From CAMDPA01 sp050186055 (GTDB taxonomy: Bacteria > Pseudomonadota > Alphaproteobacteria > Rhizobiales > Hyphomicrobiaceae), in NCBI GenBank assembly GCA_050186055.1, contig JBFWYV010000027.1, positions 1-28,288 of the forward strand: a DNA stretch of 28,288 nucleotides, in the 5' to 3' direction. The notes under the pieces are model-generated. The model searched no databases, was not told the origin of the DNA, and saw only the letters and a list, made by a program, of their open reading frames with translations. Made by a program: the position numbers and the translations under genes. Shown piece by piece: positions 22,899-28,288 of the stretch; within the stretch, counting starts at the first letter, position 1, and the number at the start of each line of letters is the position of its first letter.

Positions 22899-24626
22899 TC
22901 ATTCCTTGCCGGCGGTGTCGCCCTCGTCGCGCTTCTTGATCGCGGCCTTGAAGATGTCGCCGAGCGACGCCCCCGCATCCGAAGAGCCGTACTGCGCAAC
23001 AGCCTGTTTCTCTTCCGAGATCTCAAGCTGCTTGATCGATACTGCGATACGGCGCGCCGCCTTATCGATACTGATCACCGACGCGTCCACCTTCTGGCCG
23101 ACCGAGAACCGCTCGGGCCGCTGCTCTGAGCGGTCGCGCGACAGGTCGGAGCGCTTGATGAACGTGGTGATGTCAGAGCCGATGATCTTGGCTTCGATGC
23201 CGTTCTCCTGGACGGCGACCACCTCGCAGGTGACCGCATCGCCCTTCTTGTACTTGGACAGCGTGTCGAGCGGGTCTCCGGCCACCTGCTTGATGCCGAG
23301 CGAGATGCGCTCCTTGCTGCTGTCGACGTCGAGCACCACGGCCTTGACCATGTCGCCCTTCTTGTACTCCTTGATGACCTCGTCGCCGGAGCGGTTCCAG
23401 TCGAGGTCGGAGAGATGGACCATGCCGTCGATGCCGGCATCCAGTCCGATGAACAGACCGAACTCGGTGATGTTGCGGATCGGCCCTTCGACCGGCGAGC
23501 CCTTCGGGTGCTTGGTGAGGAAGCTGTCCCAGGGGTTGTCCTGGGTCTGCTTCAGGCCCAGCGAGATGCGCCGTTTGTTGGGATCGACCTCCAGGATCTG
23601 GACTTCCACTTCCTGGCTCGTCGAGACGATCTTGCCGGGATGGATGTTCTTCTTGGTCCAGCTCATCTCGGAGACGTGGATCAGGCCTTCCACGCCGGGC
23701 TCCAGCTCCACGAAGGCGCCGTAGTCGGCAATGTTGGTGACGGTGCCTTTGAAGCGGGCGCCGACCGGATACTTGGCCTCGATCGACTGCCAGGGATCGG
23801 CCTGAAGCTGCTTCATGCCGAGCGAGATGCGCTGCGTTTCCGGATTGATGCGGATGATGCGCACCTTCACCGTATCGCCGACATTGACGATCTCGCTCGG
23901 GTGGCTGACCCGGCGCCAGGCCATATCGGTGACGTGCAGAAGGCCGTCGATGCCGCCCAGGTCGATGAACGCACCGTAGTCGGTGATGTTCTTGACGACG
24001 CCTTCGATCTCCTGGCCTTCCTCGAGGCGGGCCACGATGTCGGCGCGCTGCTCGGCCCTCGTCTCCTCGAGCACGGAGCGGCGGGATACGACGATGTTGC
24101 CGCGGCGCCGATCCATTTTGAGGATCTGGAACGGCTGCGGCTGGTGCATCAGCGGGCCGATGTCGCGAACCGGGCGGATGTCGACCTGGGACCCCGGCAG
24201 GAATGCCACGGCGCCGTCGAGGTCGACCGTGAAGCCGCCCTTGACCTTGTTGAAGATGACGCCCTGGACCTTTTCACCGGCCTCGAACTGCTTCTCGAGG
24301 CGGGTCCAGCTCTCTTCGCGTCGTGCCTTGTCGCGCGACAGTACGGCCTCGCCGAGCGCGTTTTCGATCCGCTCCAGATAGACCTCGACCTCGTCGCCCA
24401 CCTTGAGGTCGGCGGGCTTGCCGCCAAGTCCGAACTCGCGCAGCGGCACGCGGCCTTCCATCTTGAGGCCGACGTCGATGACGGCGAGATCCTTTTCGAT
24501 CGCAACGATCTTGCCGCGCACCACATTGCCTTCGTAGGCGATGTCCTCGGCCAGGGTCTCGTTCAGCATGGCAAGGAAGTCGTCCTTGCTTGGGCTCATG
24601 TCTTTGCTGGTTTCAGGCGTTGTCAT
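22899..24626 (-). CDS. rpsA: 30S ribosomal protein S1
   Basis: S1 binds mRNA on the small ribosomal subunit and aids initiation. The 575-residue product has six S1 repeats: the first around VVRGKIVAIEKDLAVIDVGL (35-54), the second GEKVQGVIFNKVKGGFTVDL, then EGVVKNITDYGAFIDLGGID, the fourth FKGTVTNIADYGAFVELEPG, then EGPIRNITEFGLFIGLDAGI and GDAVTCEVVAVQENGIEAKI. Repeats 3-5 have the RNA-binding DYGAF and GLLHV/GLIHVS patterns, and repeats 1-2 are the diverged ribosome-docking pair. The ISLGMKQ and ISLGLKQ repeat ends are typical. The ATG at 24626 has GGAG eight bases upstream. The C-terminal end is charged. Upstream are cmk and a decayed cmk remnant rather than a simple aroA-cmk-rpsA run; downstream is a strong terminator. 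Confidence 0.98.
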   Translation of the reverse strand: MTTPETSKDMSPSKDDFLAMLNETLAEDIAYEGNVVRGKIVAIEKDLAVIDVGLKMEGRVPLREFGLGGKPADLKVGDEVEVYLERIENALGEAVLSRDKARREESWTRLEKQFEAGEKVQGVIFNKVKGGFTVDLDGAVAFLPGSQVDIRPVRDIGPLMHQPQPFQILKMDRRRGNIVVSRRSVLEETRAEQRADIVARLEEGQEIEGVVKNITDYGAFIDLGGIDGLLHVTDMAWRRVSHPSEIVNVGDTVKVRIIRINPETQRISLGMKQLQADPWQSIEAKYPVGARFKGTVTNIADYGAFVELEPGVEGLIHVSEMSWTKKNIHPGKIVSTSQEVEVQILEVDPNKRRISLGLKQTQDNPWDSFLTKHPKGSPVEGPIRNITEFGLFIGLDAGIDGMVHLSDLDWNRSGDEVIKEYKKGDMVKAVVLDVDSSKERISLGIKQVAGDPLDTLSKYKKGDAVTCEVVAVQENGIEAKIIGSDITTFIKRSDLSRDRSEQRPERFSVGQKVDASVISIDKAARRIAVSIKQLEISEEKQAVAQYGSSDAGASLGDIFKAAIKKRDEGDTAGKE

Positions 24627-24881
24627 TCAGTCTCCATGTTGCGTTTACCGGGGGCGGAGCCTGCGGCCCGACCCTGATGGTGTGTAGGTTCTCGATTGGG
24701 TGTCGAACGGTCTTCTGCGGCCGGAAGCCCGACGCCCGGCTTGAAATCCGGAGCGGCTGAGGCCCAGCGACCAAAGGGCAATTCACTGCCCGCAAGACGG
24801 TTGTCGGTACCGAGACTAAGGATCGAAAGGGGCGGAAACGCCCGACCAACTGGATTAGGGATGCGTCCCGTCGGGACTTCC
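24627..24881 (-). promoter_or_regulatory. rpsA: rpsA leader and promoter region with an inverted repeat
   Basis: This 255-base stretch ahead of rpsA must contain its promoter and leader. A nested hairpin lies at 24858-24882, with arms GTCCC/GGGAC at 24865-24877 and GGGA/TCCC outside. It immediately follows the stop of the cmk remnant and could end read-through from the cmk side or structure the leader. No clear -35/-10 pair was found, and no second gene is present. Confidence 0.4.
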
Positions 24882-24951
24882 CTATTGGCCGATCTTCCTC
24901 TTGATCAATTCAACCGCAGCCTCGAATGGATGTTTCTATAGACAAGTTGTC
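24882..24951 (-). pseudogene. Decayed 3' end of a second cytidylate kinase gene
   Basis: Read on the minus strand, 24926-24885 encodes FEAAVELIKRKIGQ and then a TAG stop at 24884-24882; the intact cmk just upstream ends FEAALEVIQSRIGK. Before it, one base out of frame, DNLSIETS aligns to the THMNVTEA stretch of the intact protein. So the last 22 or so codons of a distinct, frameshifted cmk survive 32 bases after the intact cmk stop. The rest of that gene is absent. It is too diverged to be a fresh tandem copy, and is best read as the scar of an earlier cmk replaced by the current one. A chance match is the alternative, but fourteen residues with eight identities, same strand, same end and same stop make that unlikely. 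Confidence 0.6.
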
Positions 24952-24982
24952 GCCGGGCGGCAATGGCAATACAGGCCGTCCC

Positions 24983-25612
24983 TCACTTGCCGATCCTGCT
25001 CTGGATAACTTCGAGTGCCGCCTCGAACGCCTCTGTGACGTTCATATGGGTCGTATCGAGGATGACTGCATCCCCGGCCGGACGCAGGGGGGAAGCCTGG
25101 CGGCTCATGTCGCGCTCGTCCCTGGCGCGGATGGTCTCCAGCACCCGCTCGAAGGTGACCGGCTCGCCCCGCCCCTTCTGCTCGTCGTAGCGCCGGCGCG
25201 CCCGGGTCTCGACGTCCGCCGTAACGTAAATCTTCACGTTCGCATCCGGCAGGACCACTGTTCCGATATCGCGGCCGTCGAGCACCGCCCCCGGCTCCTG
25301 CGCCGCAAAGTCCCGCTGGAAGTCAAGAATGGCGCTGCGAACGGCGGGAAATTTCGCCACCACCGAGGCCGCGTCCCCGATGCTCGGCAGGCGCAGCCCG
25401 TGATCGTCGAGCGTCCTCGGGTCCAGCGCGCGGGCCACGGCCGCGGCGGCTGCCTCGTCCTCGAGTGACAGATCCGCCTCCATGACATCGCGGGCGACGG
25501 CGCGATAGAGCAGGCCGGTGTCGAGACAGGCCAGCCCGTAGTGCTCGGCGACCAGCCGCGCGAGGGTTCCCTTGCCGGAGGCAGCCGGGCCGTCGATGGC
25601 GATGGTCAGCAT
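24983..25612 (-). CDS. cmk: Cytidylate kinase
   Basis: Transfers phosphate from ATP to CMP or dCMP in pyrimidine nucleotide recycling. The 209-residue product is of normal length. It has the P-loop IDGPAASGKGTLARL (6-20), the LDTGLLYRAVA segment (about 31-41), GRDIGTVVLPDANVKIYVTA (about 115-134) with the CMP-binding GRDIGT, and the lid ARAR-type RRRYDEQKGRGEPV and RDERDMSRQASPLRPAGDAV (arginine pair and Asp). The usual GLYRA reads GLLYRA here. The start ATG at 25612 has only a weak ribosome-binding site. It precedes rpsA on the same strand, the common alphaproteobacterial pairing, but the gene upstream is feoB rather than aroA. A remnant of another cmk 3' end lies just beyond its stop. Confidence 0.95.
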   Translation of the reverse strand: MLTIAIDGPAASGKGTLARLVAEHYGLACLDTGLLYRAVARDVMEADLSLEDEAAAAAVARALDPRTLDDHGLRLPSIGDAASVVAKFPAVRSAILDFQRDFAAQEPGAVLDGRDIGTVVLPDANVKIYVTADVETRARRRYDEQKGRGEPVTFERVLETIRARDERDMSRQASPLRPAGDAVILDTTHMNVTEAFEAALEVIQSRIGK

Positions 25613-25754
25613 TGTTGGCGCGGTCCGCAGTCGAATGGCAATGCAAGACCCCGCCGCCTCGCCGGCGACAGGGGGTTCGAAGCGCTAGCTATGACAAATC
25701 TGCGATCAGGGCAATTTCAGTCGGCGGCCGCAAGCGGACAAAGATGTTCCGGCA

Positions 25755-27680
25755 TCAGCCGGCGCCGAGCGCCACGGCCGCATGGTAGGTGATCAATGCC
25801 GCGATGTAGGCCAGCGCCAGCATGTAGAAGAAGGTCACCCACATCCACGTCCAGCTTCCGGTTTCCCGCTTGATCACCGCCAGTGTCGAGGCGCACTGTG
25901 GCGCGAACACGTACCAGGCGAGGAACGCCAGCGCGGTCGCGAGGCTCCAGTTGCCGGCCAGCGTTTGCCCGATCTTCTCCGCAGCCTCGTTGCCGCCCTC
26001 GATGGCGTAGACCGTGCCCAGCGCCGCGACCGCAACCTCGCGCGCCGCCATGCCGGGGATCAGTGCCACGCTGATCTGCCAGTTGAAGCCGAGGGGACTG
26101 AGCAGCGGCTCCAGCACGCGTCCCAGCATCGCTGCGAAAGAGTAGCCGATGTCGGGCCCCGTCGCTCCGGCTGGCGGGCGAGGGAACGATGCCAGGAACC
26201 AGATCAAAACCATCATCGAGAAGATCGTGGTGCCGGCCCTCTTCAGGAACATCCTCGCCCTGACCCATACGCCGACGATGATGCTCCGCAAGCTCGGCAG
26301 CTTGTAGTCGGGCAGCTCGAGCATGAACGGCGGCGTCGGTGCGTGCCTCCAGAATACGCGCTTGGTAACGAACGAGACCGCCAGGGCACTGAAAATGCCG
26401 ATCGCGTAGAGACCGAACATCACAAGGCCCTGCAGGCTGACCCAGCCCCAGACAAGCGTGCGTGGAACGAAGGCGGAGATGATCAGCGTGTAGACAGGGA
26501 TGCGGGCGGAGCATGTCATCAGCGGCGCGACGAGAATGGTGGTCAGCCGGTCGCGCGGCTGGTCGATGACGCGCGTTGCCATGATCCCCGGGATTGCGCA
26601 GGCGATGCTCGAAAGGAGCGGAATGAATGCGCGGCCATGCAGGCCCGCCCCGCCCATGATGCGGTCCATCAGAAACGCGGCGCGCGCCATGTAGCCGAGG
26701 TCTTCCAGGATGAGAATGAACGCGAACAGGATCATGATCTGCGGCAGGAACACGATCACGCTCCCGACGCCGGAAATGATGCCGTCCTGGATCAGGCTCT
26801 GCAGCATGCCGTCCGGGAGCACGGCATGGGCCAGCGCGCCAAGCCCGTCCATGGCTCCGGAAATGAGATCCATCAGCGGCTTGGCCCAACTGAACTCGGC
26901 CTGAAAGATCAGGAACAGAATCCCCAAGAGCAGCACGAGCCCCGCCACCGGGTGCAGCGCGACGGCATCGATGCGGCTGGTGAGCGTGGTCGATCGCGGC
27001 GGCAGCCTGACGGCCGCGGCAACGATGCGGTCTGCCTCGCGCTGCATCGCCCGAAGCCCTCGGCTGTCAGGCACCGTCCACGTCGATTGGGCGGGCGCTT
27101 GAACAGGCTCCGCGGCGATCTCGTCCAGCCGCTGCACCAGCGCATCGACGCCGCCGCGCCGCACGGCAGCGGACGTCACCACGGGGACGCCGATCTCCGT
27201 CGCCAGCCTCTCGGCCTTGATCGTGATCCCGCGGTGACGCGCGATGTCCATCATGTTGAGCACCAGCAGCAGCCGGCACCCCGTGCGCTTCAGCTCTTGG
27301 ATCAGGCGCAAGGCCAGACGCAGATTGGTCGCGTCGACCACGCACATGATCAGATCCGGCGTCGTCTCTCCCTCGAGACGACCGAGCACGAAGTCGCGCG
27401 TGATTTCTTCATCCGGGCTTCGGGCCCGCAGAGAATACGTGCCGGGCAAATCGACGATCTCGATCATCCATCCCGCCGGCGACCGCATAAGGCCCGACTT
27501 GCGCTCGACGGTGACCCCGGGATAGTTGGCAACCTTCTGCCGGCTGCCTGTCAGTGCATTGAACAGAGCGGTCTTGCCGCTGTTCGGAGTCCCGACCAGC
27601 ACAAATCGATGCGTCTGTTGCGGGCTGGCCGGCTTCGGCTCGGCAGCCAGTGTCGTCGAAGACCCCGCCATTTCAGTCAT
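25755..27680 (-). CDS. feoB: Ferrous iron transport protein B
   Basis: Inner-membrane transporter of ferrous iron with an N-terminal G domain. The 641-residue product has G1 GTPNSGKTALFN (30-41), G2 NYPGVTVE, G3 DLPGTYSL and G4 LNMMD. It then has the helical dissociation-inhibitor region and the membrane domain. The first pore-lining cysteine is in SIACAIPGIM, and the second conserved motif is MTCSARIPVYTLI. The Gate segment LVAPLMTCSAR and the repeated LEPLLSPLGFNW and GMAAREVAVAALGTVY are family hallmarks. G1 has GTPN where GNPN is usual. The length is shorter than the 770 residues of E. coli FeoB, as in many alphaproteobacteria. The ATG at 27680 is preceded by AAGGA about ten bases up. feoA lies 68 bases upstream on the same strand, and no feoC is seen. 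Confidence 0.96.
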   Translation of the reverse strand: MTEMAGSSTTLAAEPKPASPQQTHRFVLVGTPNSGKTALFNALTGSRQKVANYPGVTVERKSGLMRSPAGWMIEIVDLPGTYSLRARSPDEEITRDFVLGRLEGETTPDLIMCVVDATNLRLALRLIQELKRTGCRLLLVLNMMDIARHRGITIKAERLATEIGVPVVTSAAVRRGGVDALVQRLDEIAAEPVQAPAQSTWTVPDSRGLRAMQREADRIVAAAVRLPPRSTTLTSRIDAVALHPVAGLVLLLGILFLIFQAEFSWAKPLMDLISGAMDGLGALAHAVLPDGMLQSLIQDGIISGVGSVIVFLPQIMILFAFILILEDLGYMARAAFLMDRIMGGAGLHGRAFIPLLSSIACAIPGIMATRVIDQPRDRLTTILVAPLMTCSARIPVYTLIISAFVPRTLVWGWVSLQGLVMFGLYAIGIFSALAVSFVTKRVFWRHAPTPPFMLELPDYKLPSLRSIIVGVWVRARMFLKRAGTTIFSMMVLIWFLASFPRPPAGATGPDIGYSFAAMLGRVLEPLLSPLGFNWQISVALIPGMAAREVAVAALGTVYAIEGGNEAAEKIGQTLAGNWSLATALAFLAWYVFAPQCASTLAVIKRETGSWTWMWVTFFYMLALAYIAALITYHAAVALGAG

Positions 27681-27748
27681 GCTGCATGCATCCTTGAGCA
27701 ACGAGGAGCAACGAGGCGCTTTGCAGGATCAGCGTCCCGCGATGCCGT

Positions 27749-28057
27749 TCAGTCTTTCGTCCCGGGCGCCATCACGATCGCCATCGCTTCGTGGCGGCGC
27801 AGCGCTATTGTCGTGCCGTTCACCTTGACGGCGATCGGGTCGCCGGCGATTGGACCCTGATGCAGGATCTCCACGCTGGCGCCTTCTATGAAACCGAGTT
27901 CTATCAGCCGGTTCTCGATCTCGCCGGCGGAGAATCCAGCCGTCGCGTCGATCACGTCTATGGCCTCGATCGTGCCGCCGAACCCACAGCATTGGTCGCC
28001 AAGTCGCGTGGTCATGCGCAGTCCGCTGTCGGAGCCGGCGTGCTCAACCACCGTCAT
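27749..28057 (-). CDS. feoA: Ferrous iron transport protein A
   Basis: Small SH3-like cytosolic partner required for FeoB function. The 102-residue product has CGFGGTIEAIDVIDATAGFS-type N-terminal sequence (about 22-41), then the family core ENRLIELGFIEGASVEILHQ (about 47-66), GPIAGDPIAVKVNGTTIALR (about 67-86) and RHEAMAIVMAP. LIELGF and the DPIAVKV-x-ALR pattern are diagnostic of FeoA. A cysteine pair (DQCCGF) near the start is notable. The ATG at 28057 is chosen; the frame extends to 28117 and an ATG at 28015 with GCGGAC upstream is another option, the family core being unaffected. feoB follows after 68 bases, so the two form an operon. An ICE-like site at 28144-28160 lies 87 bases upstream. 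Confidence 0.92.
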   Translation of the reverse strand: MTVVEHAGSDSGLRMTTRLGDQCCGFGGTIEAIDVIDATAGFSAGEIENRLIELGFIEGASVEILHQGPIAGDPIAVKVNGTTIALRRHEAMAIVMAPGTKD

Positions 28058-28143
28058 GAGACAAGCCCGTCGTCGTTTGCGAAGTCGGTTCAGCGATAGG
28101 CGCGCGTATGACGGCAATCAAGAGGATTCAAAGAGTACTGATT

Positions 28144-28160
28144 TTTAGAATCATTCTGGA
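28144..28160. promoter_or_regulatory. Irr/ICE-like box upstream of feoAB
   Basis: TTTAGAA-TCA-TTCTGGA matches the inverted-repeat shape of rhizobial ICE sites (TTTAGAA-N3-TTCTAAA) except at two bases of the right half. It lies 87 bases upstream of the feoA start. Irr is the heme-dependent iron regulator of this order, so iron-responsive control of feoAB is likely. Confidence 0.6.
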
Positions 28161-28288
28161 CAGCAAGGCTCCGCATTGATTGCGCAAACCATGACGATCC
28201 GGCAACGCACATAAATCCTCTCGCGACTGCAACGGCTTGCTGTTGCCGAGCCGAAGTGCGGTGCCTGCATTCCGCTCATCTGAAATGC
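28161..28288. other. Window edge, no gene seen
   Basis: These 128 bases show no convincing reading frame, hairpin or promoter beyond the ICE-like site at their left. They may be the upstream half of the feoA promoter region. Confidence 0.4.

Noticed and set aside
25782..27860. A 692-codon open frame on the plus strand opposite feoB
   Set aside because: Translation is rich in Arg, His, Asp and Gln with no membrane or domain features, and it is antisense to a clear FeoB. It is a by-product of high GC content.

Overview
The window looks like chromosomal DNA from a GC-rich alphaproteobacterium, most likely order Hyphomicrobiales (Rhizobiales), near Bradyrhizobium, Rhodopseudomonas or Xanthobacteraceae. 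The grounds are a C4-type 5-aminolevulinate synthase (hemA), an LdtR-like MarR regulator, a six-repeat ribosomal protein S1 next to cmk, an Irr/ICE-like site before feoAB, a FixK/FNR-like site before hemA, and intergenic palindromic repeats. No phage genes, insertion sequences, CRISPR arrays, tRNAs or rRNAs were seen.

Layout. (1) 1-3997, minus strand: a DevBCA/MacB-like ABC exporter (permease, ATPase, membrane fusion protein) followed by a POTRA-domain outer-membrane protein cut by the window edge. (2) 4153-5533: an Ala/Lys-rich exported protein and a divergent DUF2147 protein. (3) 5567-11054: a catabolic-looking cluster with a flavin reductase, an enamidase-like amidohydrolase, a carboxymuconolactone-decarboxylase-family protein, an HpaB-type flavin monooxygenase, an AA_synth (DUF1185) protein and a MarR regulator divergent from the monooxygenase operon. 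(4) 11124-13459: hemA and the LdtR-like regulator, separated by 581 bases holding a FixK/FNR-like box and two related inverted repeats. (5) 13662-18712: a 3-hydroxyisobutyryl-CoA hydrolase-like protein, an extensin-like cell-wall protein, a sodium:solute symporter and a HAD phosphatase. (6) 18800-21576: a two-subunit molybdenum hydroxylase of the isoquinoline 1-oxidoreductase type with a Tat signal. (7) 21893-22646: a more A/T-rich islet with an overlapping pair of small genes, one HEPN-like. (8) 22899-25612: rpsA and cmk, with the decayed 3' end of another cmk between them. (9) 25755-28057: feoB and feoA behind an ICE-like site.

How the genes may work together. The best candidate for an undescribed system is region 3. 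A two-component flavin monooxygenase plus an enamidase-like hydrolase would suit breakdown of an N-heterocycle: oxygenation or rearrangement of the ring, then hydrolytic opening of a cyclic enamide or lactam. AA_synth and carboxymuconolactone-decarboxylase-family proteins could act on the products. A 4-6-4-style promoter reading applies here: a 12-base palindrome sits exactly between the -35 and -10 elements of the monooxygenase operon and beside the divergent MarR gene. The substrate cannot be read from sequence. Region 1 may be an exporter with its own outer-membrane partner. All functions are by recognition of family motifs; no searches were run.
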